Source: Flavobacterium sp. JAD_PAG50586_2 (GTDB lineage Bacteria > Bacteroidota > Bacteroidia > Flavobacteriales > Flavobacteriaceae). Taken from it: a stretch of 64,000 nt of DNA. Shown in pieces: positions 7,495-16,771 of this stretch. The number at the start of each line of letters is the position of its first letter. Within the stretch, counting starts at the first letter, position 1. Location of the stretch: assembly GCA_023213215.1 (NCBI GenBank), contig CP096136.1, positions 1,860,001-1,924,000 of the forward strand. Direction: 5' to 3'. A program made the position numbers and the translations under genes. A model generated the notes under the pieces. That model ran no database searches. It saw nothing but the letters and a program-made list of their open reading frames with translations, and was not told where the DNA came from.

Positions 7495-10413
7495 TTATTC
7501 CTTCACGAATTTGGAACTCGCTGTTCCTTTATCGCTTATAATCTTAATAAAGTAACTTCCGGTTTTCAGTCCCGAAACATCAATGGTTTCAGAAGGATTT
7601 GTATTTATCTGAACCAATTGGCCAAGCGAATTATAAATAGTTACAGAACTGATTACAACATTCTGTTTAGCTGTAATAGTCAAGTTGTCTTTTGCAGGAA
7701 CTGGAGACAAACTAAAAATACTTCTAAAATCAAAATCGGATGTCGATAAAGGATTAAAGACAGCCACAGTGTATGGGTCTGTAATTATAGGTGCATTATA
7801 GTCAAAATAAATGCTGGCCGAATTGCTGAAAGTGTCACCATGTACAAGTGTTGCTTTTGTCTTTATTTTAAATGCAATATAACCATGGTTATTCCCACTG
7901 TCAAATGGTAGGTTAATGTCTTCAAAAATGAACTCCACTTTATTCGTTGACGAAATTTTGGTTTGGAAAATATGGCTTCCGTCTAACGGGATCAAGCTGT
8001 CGATATCAAATTTTGCAGTGTCGATAACATCTCTTACTACTATGTTTTCTGCATTAGCTGAACCAGTATTCTCAAAATTGATGATATAATGAACATAATC
8101 CCCAACTTTTGCAGTTAAAAGCACCACGCCTTCAATACAGGTCTTTTCGTTAGGGTCAAATGAATTAACAACATTCTGAACTAATTCTGAAGTATTGTCA
8201 ACAATGGTTTCATCTGTTGTACCAATGATTGTCGCAGTATATGTCAGGTGATTTCCATCTATTAAAGCCGGAGTTTCAGTTGGGGAATTTAAATTGAATG
8301 TAAGCGTAATGGCCCTGCTTTCAAACGGAAGCAGATTGCTAAAATTCCAAGTCATGCTGTTTGCTGCCTGGCTTGATGCAGCTGGATTTGAAGTAACCAA
8401 ATCCATAACCGAATCAGTAAAATCCAATCTCACGTTACCACTTTGTGTTGTAGTTCCTTTGTTTTTATAGATGATTTTATATTTTGCATCAAAGCCAGGG
8501 CGGGCATTTCCCATTGGCATCAATATTACTTCCAAATCATTATGGGTTCCATTAGCAGCAATACAAAAATCCTGCAGGAACGGACTTGCAGCAGTCGGGA
8601 AAGTTACTGTAGCAGTTGCCGGAGAAACGGTAAAATAAGACGGATTTTCCAATACCGGCGAGAAAGAATGCGTTCCAGCCTGGACAGTATTATGATAATT
8701 ACCAGCTGCTGTTCCAATCAAGCTTCCGGTTACTGTTCCATTGATAAAGTTTAGTTTTAAATTGGAAAAGTTAAAATCAGATGCATCACAACCATTATTG
8801 TTACTATCAAATTTACTGTTACCCTGAATGGTATAACTTGCCCCTCCTGGGATAAAGCTGCAGTAAGTATTGGTATGGCAGTTGGCATAACCGTACTGTG
8901 TGATTTTAGTTTGAATGCTGTTAATATCACCATCGTCGCCACACACATATTGAATATTAGGGCAATTGACAAAATTAATCGTTCCTTCAGTAGATCCGTT
9001 TTTAATGTTAAATGATGTCAGTTGCGGACTGTTGGAAACAGAAATATAATACAGTTCCGGAAGACTGCTTAAATCTAGTTCAGTTAATGGATTACCTCCA
9101 ACTCCTAAATTAAATAGACCGGTATTATTGCTCAAGTCAAGTGCTGTCAGCTGATTGTTATAACACGTAAACTGGGTCAATTGCGGAATACCCGAAACAT
9201 TAACTGATGTAAGATTATTATTTTCACAATACAAACTATGTATGTTAGGATGGCTTATGTTTAAATTGCTAAGCCCCATATTCCTACAGGTAAAGATTTC
9301 CAAATCCGGATAAACACTTAAGTTAAAGGTAGTGGCAGGGCCTAATTGGCTGTCATCACAGCATAGCGTTTTCAATAAGGGGAAAGTACCGCTATTAATG
9401 GCAGCCAATGGAAATATGGCAGGATCAAGTCCCGCTACGAATAACTCGGTTAAATTAGTCAAGCTGCTTATGTTTATTCCTGCTAAAGGATTCGGCCCAC
9501 AGCTCAAAAAAGTCAGATGCGTAAAAACATTCAAATCCAACGAAGTAATATGGTTATCGCCAAAAGACAGGTAAGTCAGTGTGTTGATAGAATTATTGAG
9601 GTCTAAAGTTGTAAGTTCGTTCTCTTCACAACCCAATTGTATTAACTGCATATTGCCAATATCCAATACAGGTATGTTGTTTGCACCACAAAATAAGGTG
9701 GTTAAAGGCAGGCCGGTCACATTTAAAGCACTTAGTTGGTTTTGAAAGCACTGTAATCCCTTTAAATTTGTCAACATCGAAACTTCTAAAGCTGTTAACT
9801 GGTTCCGGCTGCAATTAACGTTTAAAAGTCCGGTCAATCCGGCTAGGTTTAAAGAAGTCAATTGATTATTATTACACCCTAAATTGGAAAGATTTGCCAA
9901 CCCACTTACGTTTAATGAAGTCAGCAGGTTTCCGCTACAATTAAAAGTGATTAGAGCATTTAGTGATGTTACATTTAATGATGCAAGTTGGTTTGTAGCG
10001 CAGTCCAAAACGGTTAAGGATGTTAAGCCCGTTACGTTCAGCGACGTCAACGCGTTGTTGTGGCACTTTAGTTCTGTTAGCGATGTCAAAGCAGTCACAT
10101 TCAAATCTGAAAGTTGGTTGAAATGGCATTGAAGGTTGTTGATATTGGTAAAGCTCTCAATACCCGTCAAATCGGCGATAGACCTGTTGTTGATTACAAG
10201 TTTGTACACAGTCAATGCCTCACTAACCTGGATATTACCATCGTTATTGGTGTCAATCTTTATACGGTTTCCGGCAGCATTATATGCAATATTCAGCGTA
10301 CTGCTGGCCGCCAGTAAACGCGATTTAAAATTAGCATCCGGTATAGTCACAATCTGCGCATTCCCAACAAATCCAATAAAAGCAACAACTAAAAGTGTGT
10401 AAAATTTCTTCAT
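7495..10413 (-). CDS. Secreted leucine-rich-repeat protein with T9SS type A sorting domain
   Basis: A 972-residue surface protein. A signal peptide (MKKFYTLLVVAFIGFVGNAQ) is followed by a conserved N-terminal segment (IPDANFKSRLL, with DTNNDGNIQVSEA, a Ca-binding-like loop). About 18 leucine-rich repeats follow, of the form LTSLNVTGLTSLTVLDCATN. Next come a domain starting YTIQGNSKFDSNNNGCD, a DUF11-like beta-sandwich domain (NEKTCIEG, YIINFENTGSANAENIVVRD), and finally a T9SS type A C-terminal domain (FSLSPVPAKDNL ... GLKTGSYFIKI ... KFVKE). It should be exported by Sec, then across the outer membrane by T9SS and attached to the surface, where LRR proteins usually mediate adhesion. It is a paralogue of the next gene; their 3' ends are nearly identical in DNA. 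Confidence 0.9.
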   Translation of the reverse strand: MKKFYTLLVVAFIGFVGNAQIVTIPDANFKSRLLAASSTLNIAYNAAGNRIKIDTNNDGNIQVSEALTVYKLVINNRSIADLTGIESFTNINNLQCHFNQLSDLNVTALTSLTELKCHNNALTSLNVTGLTSLTVLDCATNQLASLNVTSLNALITFNCSGNLLTSLNVSGLANLSNLGCNNNQLTSLNLAGLTGLLNVNCSRNQLTALEVSMLTNLKGLQCFQNQLSALNVTGLPLTTLFCGANNIPVLDIGNMQLIQLGCEENELTTLDLNNSINTLTYLSFGDNHITSLDLNVFTHLTFLSCGPNPLAGINISSLTNLTELFVAGLDPAIFPLAAINSGTFPLLKTLCCDDSQLGPATTFNLSVYPDLEIFTCRNMGLSNLNISHPNIHSLYCENNNLTSVNVSGIPQLTQFTCYNNQLTALDLSNNTGLFNLGVGGNPLTELDLSSLPELYYISVSNSPQLTSFNIKNGSTEGTINFVNCPNIQYVCGDDGDINSIQTKITQYGYANCHTNTYCSFIPGGASYTIQGNSKFDSNNNGCDASDFNFSNLKLNFINGTVTGSLIGTAAGNYHNTVQAGTHSFSPVLENPSYFTVSPATATVTFPTAASPFLQDFCIAANGTHNDLEVILMPMGNARPGFDAKYKIIYKNKGTTTQSGNVRLDFTDSVMDLVTSNPAASSQAANSMTWNFSNLLPFESRAITLTFNLNSPTETPALIDGNHLTYTATIIGTTDETIVDNTSELVQNVVNSFDPNEKTCIEGVVLLTAKVGDYVHYIINFENTGSANAENIVVRDVIDTAKFDIDSLIPLDGSHIFQTKISSTNKVEFIFEDINLPFDSGNNHGYIAFKIKTKATLVHGDTFSNSASIYFDYNAPIITDPYTVAVFNPLSTSDFDFRSIFSLSPVPAKDNLTITAKQNVVISSVTIYNSLGQLVQINTNPSETIDVSGLKTGSYFIKIISDKGTASSKFVKE

Positions 10414-10443
10414 GTAAATAATTTAAGCGTCAAATATATAGCT

Positions 10444-12693
10444 TTATTCCTTAACGAATTTGGAACTCGCAGTCCCTTTATCGCTTATAATCTTAATAAA
10501 GTAACTTCCGGTTTTCAGTCCCGAAACATCAATGGTTTCAGAAGGATTTGTATTTATCTGAACCAATTGGCCAAGCGAATTATAAATAGTTACAGAACTG
10601 ATTACAACATTCTGTTTAGCTGTAATAGTCAAGTTGTCTTTTGCAGGAACTGGAGACAAACTAAAAACACTTCTAAAATCAAAATCGGATGTCGATAAAG
10701 GATTAAAGACAGCTACTGTGTAAGGGTCTGTAATTATAGGTGCATTATAGTCAAAATAAATGCTGGCCGAATTTACGATTGCATCGCCTTCAATCAGTGT
10801 CGGAAGTGTTTTAATTTTAAACGCTGCATAACCATCATTATTGGCATTGTCAAAAGGCAGATCAATGTTTTCGAAGATAAACTCCACTTTGTTTGTCGAT
10901 GATATCCTGGTTTCAAAAGGATGGCTTCCGTGCAAAGGAACCAAAGTGCTGATGTCAAATTTTGTAGTGTCAATCATATCTTTAACCACAACATTTTCTG
11001 CATTGGCTGTACCCGTATTTTCGAAACGGATGATGTAATGCAGGTATTTTCCAACTTCGTAGACAGGAAGATTCGCTCCTTCTATACAGGTTTTGTCATT
11101 AGGGTCAAAAGAATTAACTATTACTTGGTTTAACAATGAGGTATTATCTGTAGGTGTTTCGTCAACCATTCCGGTAATTGTCGCTGTATATTGGATTATA
11201 TTTCCCGCATTAAGTGCTGTGTCTTCAAGTGGTGAATTCAGATTGAAGGTAAGTGTAATTTCACGGGTTTCAAATGGCAGTAAATTACTGAACACCCAAT
11301 TCAGAGTATGCATGAAATTGCTTGATTCACTTGTAAAGCTGGGGTTTGCAGAAATTAAATCCTCAATCGGGTCAAAATATTCAAGTGAAACCATTCCATT
11401 TTGCACGGTTGCCCCTTTATTTTTATAAATGATTTTATAAGAGGCATCAAAACCCGGGCGCGCAGCATCTAAAGGATAAACAGTAATTTCTAAATCGTTT
11501 TGCAAACTATTAGCTGTTGTACAGAAATTCTGTGTAAATGAATCTCCCGCACTCGGGAAAGTAACAGTTGCAGAAGCAGGGCTGGCTGTAAAATTACTGC
11601 CAATCTCAAAAATAGGAGTTATAATATAAGTTCCTGCCTGCACATCATAATGATATGACCCATTGTTATCCGCCACCAAAGTAGTGCTCAATAAGCCGTT
11701 TGAAATGGTGTATATCATGTTCGGAATTTGACCATCAGCACTATCGCAGCCGTTAGTGTTAGCATCAAAACGATTCATTCCTTCAAGCGTATAAAAAGTA
11801 CCACCAGGAGTAAAACTACAATAGGTATTTACATGGCAGTTTGGATAGGATGAAATATAAGCCTGCGTATCCGCTAAATCTTCTTCTCGAACGCATACAT
11901 ATTCCAGTTGAGGGCAATTGGTAAAAAAATAAGTATTGGTAAAATAATCGCCGCTTCCGCTCCCAAACTCTACATGGGTGCTCTCTTTTAGATTTAGGTA
12001 CCTAAGATTAGGATTGTTTGAGCAGTGAAACAAACCTACCCTAATATTAGGAGCGGTAATGGTTTCAAACAGATTATTATCCAGATCAATAGGAATGCCC
12101 AAGTCGAAGTTTGTAAGAGTAGGAAATGTAATTGTGGTTAGTTGATTGTTAGACAAAATAATTCCTGTTAACTCCGAACACCCGGTTATGTCAATTGTTG
12201 TGAGGTTGTTATTAGCGCAATCTAGGTAAGATAGATGAGTAAAACTGCTCAATGAGAGTGAGGTAAGGGAATTATTCACAATGTGTAATTGCCATAATGA
12301 AGTGTAACCAGAAAAATCAATTGAGGTTAGATTGCCGTTTTCCAAAATCAAATCGTGTAGATTGGGCATTCCGTTTTGACTAAAAGTAGTAAGTGGATTG
12401 TTGGAAGCAACCAATCCATCCAGGTTATGAAAATATTCCAGTCCTGTCAAATCGCTTATATTAGAGCCATCTATACGTAGACCTACAATTAATAAAGCTT
12501 CACTTTGCTCTATTTCGCCATTGTTATTGGAATCAATTTTTGTTGGAACTGCCGGAAAACCGGTAGAGGCAATATTATTTGATGAATCTGCCGCCAAAAG
12601 TTTCGCCTTAAAATTCGCATCAGGAATGTTTATTACCTGAGCATTGGCAACAAATCCAATAAGTATAATGATTAAAGAGTAAAATTTCTTCAT
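10444..12693 (-). CDS. Secreted leucine-rich-repeat protein with T9SS type A sorting domain (paralogue)
   Basis: A 749-residue protein with the same domain order as its downstream neighbour but fewer leucine-rich repeats. It has a signal peptide (MKKFYSLIIILIGFVANAQ), a conserved IPDANFKAKLLAADSS segment with DSNNNGEIEQSEA, LRRs (LTSLSLSSFTHLSYLDCANN), YTLEGMNRFDANTNGCD, a DUF11-like domain and the T9SS sorting domain. The start is placed at 12693, directly at the signal peptide, rather than at 12723, which would add ten polar residues. The two genes are tandem on the minus strand with ~30 bp between them, probably from duplication. Their C-terminal ~90 residues differ by almost nothing, against clear divergence elsewhere. 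Confidence 0.9.
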   Translation of the reverse strand: MKKFYSLIIILIGFVANAQVINIPDANFKAKLLAADSSNNIASTGFPAVPTKIDSNNNGEIEQSEALLIVGLRIDGSNISDLTGLEYFHNLDGLVASNNPLTTFSQNGMPNLHDLILENGNLTSIDFSGYTSLWQLHIVNNSLTSLSLSSFTHLSYLDCANNNLTTIDITGCSELTGIILSNNQLTTITFPTLTNFDLGIPIDLDNNLFETITAPNIRVGLFHCSNNPNLRYLNLKESTHVEFGSGSGDYFTNTYFFTNCPQLEYVCVREEDLADTQAYISSYPNCHVNTYCSFTPGGTFYTLEGMNRFDANTNGCDSADGQIPNMIYTISNGLLSTTLVADNNGSYHYDVQAGTYIITPIFEIGSNFTASPASATVTFPSAGDSFTQNFCTTANSLQNDLEITVYPLDAARPGFDASYKIIYKNKGATVQNGMVSLEYFDPIEDLISANPSFTSESSNFMHTLNWVFSNLLPFETREITLTFNLNSPLEDTALNAGNIIQYTATITGMVDETPTDNTSLLNQVIVNSFDPNDKTCIEGANLPVYEVGKYLHYIIRFENTGTANAENVVVKDMIDTTKFDISTLVPLHGSHPFETRISSTNKVEFIFENIDLPFDNANNDGYAAFKIKTLPTLIEGDAIVNSASIYFDYNAPIITDPYTVAVFNPLSTSDFDFRSVFSLSPVPAKDNLTITAKQNVVISSVTIYNSLGQLVQINTNPSETIDVSGLKTGSYFIKIISDKGTASSKFVKE

Positions 12694-12756
12694 AAGAATA
12701 GTTTGATTGTCAAATGTATGCAAAATATTGTGGCCATATTGTTACTATAAGGTTAT

Positions 12757-12795
12757 TTTTCGGATGTTCAAAACTCATTTTTGAACATCCGAAAA
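12757..12795. promoter_or_regulatory. Perfect 17-bp inverted repeat upstream of LRR gene
   Basis: TTTTCGGATGTTCAAAA (12757-12773) and its exact complement (12779-12795) surround a 5-base loop. It lies between the rng terminator and the start of the LRR gene. It is flanked by A/T on both sides, so it may be a terminator for read-through, or a leader structure or operator for the LRR gene. Confidence 0.6.
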
Positions 12796-12811
12796 CAATA
12801 AAAGTATAGGC

Positions 12812-12850
12812 ATAAAAAAACCGCCAATCTTGCGAAAAGCGGTTCTTTTT
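12812..12850 (-). terminator. Terminator of rng
   Basis: AACCGC (12819-12824) pairs with GCGGTT (12839-12844), flanked by A7 on the left (a U run on the minus transcript) and a T run on the right. It lies directly after the rng stop codon. Confidence 0.7.
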
Positions 12851-14395
12851 TTATTCCTTGATTCCCTTTCCTTCTTTGTCGAAGAATTGGTACTCAAAAT
12901 ACGTGTAAGCGTCACGAGGTATGATTTTCACCCACTTTTTATGTTCAAAAAACCATTTTGAACGTAATGATGGAAAACCTTTTGTAAGGTATGCTGCCAC
13001 AAATGGATGCACGTTTAATGTCACTTTTTTATGGTCTTTAATTATTTTTTCAAGGGAAAAGCCAATCTTGTCAATAATCTGTATTGGCGCATCTATATCG
13101 CTTGTCAGATTGTTTGGATTTTCTTCCCTTGTTTCAATATTTACTTCTGGCCTTACCCTTTGTCTTGTAATTTGGACTAATCCAAATTTACTCGGAGGTA
13201 AGATTTTGTGTTTCGCTTTATCGTCGCTCATTTCATCCCTAAGGAAGTTGAACAAAACCTGGCGATTGTCTGGATCTTTCATATCGATAAAATCGACTAC
13301 GATGATTCCGCCCATATCCCGAAGACGTAACTGTCTTGCGATTTCTGCTGCGGCTATCATGTTTACTTCCATGGCAGTATCTTCCTGGTTGTTGGCTTTG
13401 TTAGAACGGTTTCCGCTATTCACGTCGATAACGTGCAAAGCTTCAGTATGTTCTATAATCAAATAAGCGCCTTTACTCATCGATACTGTTCGTCCGAAAG
13501 AAGTTTTTATCTGTCTTTCGATATGATATTTTTCAAACAATGGCGTGTCTTTCGACTGATAAAACTTTACGATTTTTTGTTTCTCAGGAGCTATTTCAGC
13601 TAAATAGTCCTTTGTTTCCTGATACAACTCTTCATCATCAATCTGAACACTCGTAAAGGTGTCATTGAATACATCTCTCAGTATAGAAGACGCTTTGTTA
13701 AGCTCTCCCAACACCTTCGACGGATGATGTGCAGTTGGTATTTTTTTACTCATTGCAGTCCACCTATTCATAAGGTTCTGCAAGTCTTTTTCTAATTCGG
13801 CTATACTTTTGCCTTCGGCTACTGTTCTCACAATAACGCCAAAACCTCTTTGCTTGATAGATTGTACAAGTTTCTTAAGCCTGTCTTTTTCCTCTTTGGA
13901 TTCTATTTTCTGAGAAACAGAAACCCTGTCCGAAAAAGGCACCAAAACTAAAAATCGACCCGCGAATGAAAGCTCACAGCTTATTCTCGGACCTTTTGTA
14001 GAAATAGGTTCTTTAACTACTTGTACTAATATTGACTGGTTGGCGTTCAGAATATCTGCAACGGCACCGTCTTTGTCAATTTCTTTCTCAAACTGGAAGT
14101 TTTTTAGGGAGAAATCTTTTAGTTTACCTGCGCTTACAAGTTTTATGAATTTCAAATAAGAAGCAAAACTTGGCCCTAAGTCGTGATAATGTAAAAAGGC
14201 ATCTTTTTCGTAGCCTACATTTACAAAAGCAGCATTAAGTCCGGCAACCGGTTTCCTGATTTTGGCAATAAAAATATCGCCCACCTGGAAGTTGCTAGTC
14301 TCTTCTTGTTTGTGTAATTCAATTAGTTTTCCATCTTTTAATAAGGCAAAATCTACAGCGTCTTCACTAGATCTAATGATTAGTTCTTTATTCAC
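12851..14395 (-). CDS. rng: Ribonuclease E/G family protein (RNase G)
   Basis: A 514-residue protein of RNase G length, without the long RNase E C-terminal scaffold. The N-terminal S1-like domain contains GDIFIAKIRKPVAGLNAAFVNVG. RNase E/G family signatures are present: GKSIAELEKDL, LIIEHTEALHVIDVNSG, and the catalytic Mg-binding region GGIIVVDFIDM. A Zn-link CPxC motif is replaced near LVQITRQRVRPEVN, as usual in Bacteroidota members. It processes 5' ends of rRNA and degrades mRNA in the cytoplasm. It lies downstream of the small basic protein and HU genes on the same strand, but separated by ~270 bp of repetitive sequence. Confidence 0.93.
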   Translation of the reverse strand: MNKELIIRSSEDAVDFALLKDGKLIELHKQEETSNFQVGDIFIAKIRKPVAGLNAAFVNVGYEKDAFLHYHDLGPSFASYLKFIKLVSAGKLKDFSLKNFQFEKEIDKDGAVADILNANQSILVQVVKEPISTKGPRISCELSFAGRFLVLVPFSDRVSVSQKIESKEEKDRLKKLVQSIKQRGFGVIVRTVAEGKSIAELEKDLQNLMNRWTAMSKKIPTAHHPSKVLGELNKASSILRDVFNDTFTSVQIDDEELYQETKDYLAEIAPEKQKIVKFYQSKDTPLFEKYHIERQIKTSFGRTVSMSKGAYLIIEHTEALHVIDVNSGNRSNKANNQEDTAMEVNMIAAAEIARQLRLRDMGGIIVVDFIDMKDPDNRQVLFNFLRDEMSDDKAKHKILPPSKFGLVQITRQRVRPEVNIETREENPNNLTSDIDAPIQIIDKIGFSLEKIIKDHKKVTLNVHPFVAAYLTKGFPSLRSKWFFEHKKWVKIIPRDAYTYFEYQFFDKEGKGIKE

Positions 14396-14419
14396 TTTGT
14401 AAATTTTTATCCCGACAAA

Positions 14420-14590
14420 AAGCTTTTAGCATTTAGCTTTCAGCGCATAGCCTTTTTAGGTGCTAATTGCTAATTGCTTACAGCTGATAGCTAAAGTAAG
14501 GATGGATTAAACATTTTAAACAGGTATTGTTTTTACCCGGTGGAAGAGAGTTAAGAAGCAAGAAACAAGAAGCAAGACATTGGTATTAGT
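14420..14590. repeat. Word-like simple repeats between rng and the small basic gene
   Basis: This gene-free stretch holds several short repeated words: TAGCATTTAGCTTTCAGC, tandem TGCTAAT copies at 14461-14467 and 14468-14474 followed by a TGCTTAC variant, and repeated AAGAAGCAAGA (14552-14575). Inverted relatives (AGCTTTCAGC versus GCTGATAGCT) suggest secondary structure. No promoter or coding frame is convincing here. Confidence 0.5.
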
Positions 14591-14655
14591 CTTTTCTCTT
14601 TTTTCTTTTCTCTATTTTTCTTCTTCCCATTTCAATGAACGTTTTCTAAAAAAAG

Positions 14656-14678
14656 AAAAGTAGTTTAAAACTACTTTT
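14656..14678. terminator. Terminator overlapping the stop of the small basic gene
   Basis: AAAAGTAGTTT / AAACTACTTTT, a perfect 11-bp inverted repeat that includes the stop codon region, flanked by A-rich sequence that gives a U run on the minus-strand transcript. Confidence 0.6.
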
Positions 14679-14763
14679 TCTTTTTGTGTCGGTTAGCTCT
14701 CGCACGTTTTTTACGTTTGTGCGTCGCTACCTTATGTCTTTTTCTTTTTTTACCACTTGGCAT
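14671..14763 (-). CDS. Small basic AURKAIP1/COX24-type ribosome-associated protein (30 aa)
   Basis: The frame from ATG (14763) encodes 30 residues, more than half Lys or Arg, beginning MPSGKKRKRHKVATHKRKKR and ending KKKK. It is a Bacteroidota-conserved peptide recognised as the AURKAIP1/COX24 (DUF1713) family, whose mitochondrial relative is the small-subunit protein mS38. It probably binds rRNA in the small ribosomal subunit. It lies between rng and the HU gene on the same strand. The ribosomal role is inferred from the family. Confidence 0.8.
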   Translation of the reverse strand: MPSGKKRKRHKVATHKRKKRARANRHKKKK

Positions 14764-14794
14764 ACGTTAGTCTTTTTGTGATTAATAAATGAGT

Positions 14795-15088
14795 TTATAC
14801 TGCTACTTCAGTATTGGTTTTTATTGCTTCTACAAATACTTTTGCAGGTTTGAACGCTGGAATATTGTGAGCAGGAATCTTGATAGTTGTGTTTTTTGAA
14901 ATATTTCTACCAGTTTTTTCAGCTCTTGTTTTGATGATAAAGCTACCAAAACCTCTTAAGTAAACATTGTCTCCAGTTTCCAAAGACATTTTTACTTCTT
15001 CCATGAACGCTTCAACTACTGCTTGAACATCTCCTTTTTCAAGTCCCTTTTTGTCTGAAATCTTTGCTACGATATCTGCTTTCGTCAT
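14795..15088 (-). CDS. HU-family DNA-binding protein
   Basis: A 97-residue member of the HU/IHF family. The N-terminal helices contain MTKADIVAKISDKKGLEKGDV, and the DNA-binding arm carries the GRNISKNTTIKIPAHNIPAFKPAK signature (family pattern GRNP..G..I.I.A...P.FK.GK). It bends and compacts DNA as a dimer. The usual Pro at the arm tip is replaced by Ile-Ser (GRNISKN), which is frequent in Bacteroidota. It has its own promoter upstream. Confidence 0.93.
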   Translation of the reverse strand: MTKADIVAKISDKKGLEKGDVQAVVEAFMEEVKMSLETGDNVYLRGFGSFIIKTRAEKTGRNISKNTTIKIPAHNIPAFKPAKVFVEAIKTNTEVAV

Positions 15089-15132
15089 TTTCTTTCGTAT
15101 TTAATATTAATTATGTAATTTTTTTGAGGTTG

Positions 15133-15164
15133 CAAATATACAAATTAAAAAAACAATATTTCAA
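15133..15164 (-). promoter_or_regulatory. Bacteroidota-type promoter of the HU gene
   Basis: On the minus strand TATATTTG (15140-15133) matches TAnnTTTG, with TTG (15164-15162) 21 bp upstream, within the spacing range of sigma-ABfr promoters. Confidence 0.55.
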
Positions 15165-15223
15165 GCATAATCTCTTAAAATTTAATCACATAAAGATTTA
15201 TTTTTGCAAACCACAATTTAGCT

Positions 15224-16258
15224 ATGAAATTTTCTAAATCACTTATTCAATGGTATTTACAAAACAAACGTGATTTGCCATGGCGAAATACCGTCAATCC
15301 TTATTTTATTTGGCTCTCAGAAATTATGCTTCAGCAAACACGTGTTGCCCAAGGTTTGCCTTATTTTTTGCGATTTACCTCCGCATTTCCAACTGTTTTT
15401 GATCTGGCGAAAGCCGATGAAGAGGAAGTGCTAAAACTCTGGCAGGGTTTGGGCTATTATTCACGAGCCAGGAATCTTCATAAGACTGCAAAACAGATTG
15501 CTTTTGAGTTTGATGGAGAATTTCCAAAAACCTATTCCGAATTACTAAAATTAAAAGGAATCGGAGAATATACAGCAGCTGCAATAGCTTCCTTTTCCTA
15601 TAATGAAACCGTTCCTGTTGTAGACGGAAATGTTTTTCGGGTTTTATCGAGGTATTTTGATGTGGAAACCGATATTGCTTCAAGCGGAGCTAAAAAAGAA
15701 TTTACTCAATTAGCCGCAGCTTTGATTCAGGAAGGGGAAGCAAATATCTTCAATCAGGCTATAATGGAGTTTGGTGCTTTGCAGTGCGTTCCCAAGAATC
15801 CGGATTGTAGTATTTGTGTTTTTAATAACAGTTGTCTGGCTTTGCAGCAGAAGAAAGTAGTACAGCTTCCGGTAAAGTCTAAAAAGACAAAAGTGACTAA
15901 TCGTTATTTTAATTATCTGGTTTTTTGGGATGAGAATGAAAATACAATTATCCATAAAAGAACAGAGAAGGGAATCTGGCAAAATTTATATGAATTTCCG
16001 GTGTTGGAAACCATAAGTGCAGAGTCTGATGAAACTATTTTATCGTTAATCGAAAATCAGGTTTTTGTTACTAATGAGATTCGGGAAATCCAATTGTACA
16101 ATCCAGAAATTATAATCCACAAACTTTCGCATCAGCATTTGTATATTAAATTTTGGAAAATAGCCGTTTCAGGAACCCTAGTGAACGGAATTGATTGGGA
16201 ATCAGCCTCAAAATTTCCCTTTCCGATAGTTATATACAATTTTATTGAAAAAATATAA
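15224..16258 (+). CDS. mutY: A/G-specific adenine glycosylase MutY
   Basis: A 344-residue protein that removes adenine paired with 8-oxoguanine. The N-terminal DNA-binding LPWRNTVNPYFIWLSEIMLQ contains the catalytic Glu region. The helix-hairpin-helix is LKGIGEYTAAAIASF, followed by VPVVDGNVFRVLSR with the catalytic Asp. The [4Fe-4S] ligands are in CVPKNPDCSICVFNNSC. The C-terminal NUDIX-like domain (residues ~225-344) recognises oxoG. TATTTTTG (15199-15206) is a -7 candidate. It heads the conserved mutY-ssb-gldE-gldD gene order of flavobacteria and is divergent from the HU gene. Confidence 0.95.
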   Translation: MKFSKSLIQWYLQNKRDLPWRNTVNPYFIWLSEIMLQQTRVAQGLPYFLRFTSAFPTVFDLAKADEEEVLKLWQGLGYYSRARNLHKTAKQIAFEFDGEFPKTYSELLKLKGIGEYTAAAIASFSYNETVPVVDGNVFRVLSRYFDVETDIASSGAKKEFTQLAAALIQEGEANIFNQAIMEFGALQCVPKNPDCSICVFNNSCLALQQKKVVQLPVKSKKTKVTNRYFNYLVFWDENENTIIHKRTEKGIWQNLYEFPVLETISAESDETILSLIENQVFVTNEIREIQLYNPEIIIHKLSHQHLYIKFWKIAVSGTLVNGIDWESASKFPFPIVIYNFIEKI

Positions 16259-16308
16259 AGCCCGTTTTTAAAAAATTCTGTAAATTTGGAAGACACAATA
16301 CAACACTA

Positions 16309-16746
16309 ATGAATGGTACGCTAAATAAGGTAATGTTAATAGGTCATTTAGGTGATGACGTAAAGATGCATTATTTTGAAGGAGGAAATTGCATCGGCCG
16401 ATTTCCTTTGGCGACTAACGAGGTTTATATAAACAAACAAACTAACGAAAAAATCACATCTACCGAATGGCATAATCTTGTAGTGCGAAATAAAGCTGCC
16501 GAAATCTGTGAAAAATATTTGTCCAAAGGAGATAAAATTTATGTAGAAGGCAGAATCAAGTCACGCCAATGGCAGGCTGAAGATGGTTCTACAAAATACA
16601 CTACTGAAATACAGGTTACCGAATTTACATTCCTGACAACCAAAAAAGAAGTTGACGGATTGAAAACCTCACAAAATTTAGAAACAAAAAACACTAATTT
16701 TGAAGCACAAAATCCGGTGGCACCCGAAAACGATTTGCCTTTTTGA
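16309..16746 (+). CDS. ssb: Single-stranded DNA-binding protein
   Basis: A 145-residue SSB with an N-terminal OB fold (NKVMLIGHLGDDVKMHY, TEWHNLVVRNKAAEICEKYL, GDKIYVEGRIKSRQW). A short polar linker follows, ending in the acidic tip ENDLPF, which recruits repair and replication proteins. It lies between mutY and gldE, as in other gliding flavobacteria. A second copy may exist elsewhere, since this one is encoded beside repair and gliding genes. Confidence 0.93.
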   Translation: MNGTLNKVMLIGHLGDDVKMHYFEGGNCIGRFPLATNEVYINKQTNEKITSTEWHNLVVRNKAAEICEKYLSKGDKIYVEGRIKSRQWQAEDGSTKYTTEIQVTEFTFLTTKKEVDGLKTSQNLETKNTNFEAQNPVAPENDLPF

Positions 16747-16771
16747 CATTGTTTAATTAATCCTTACGCTT

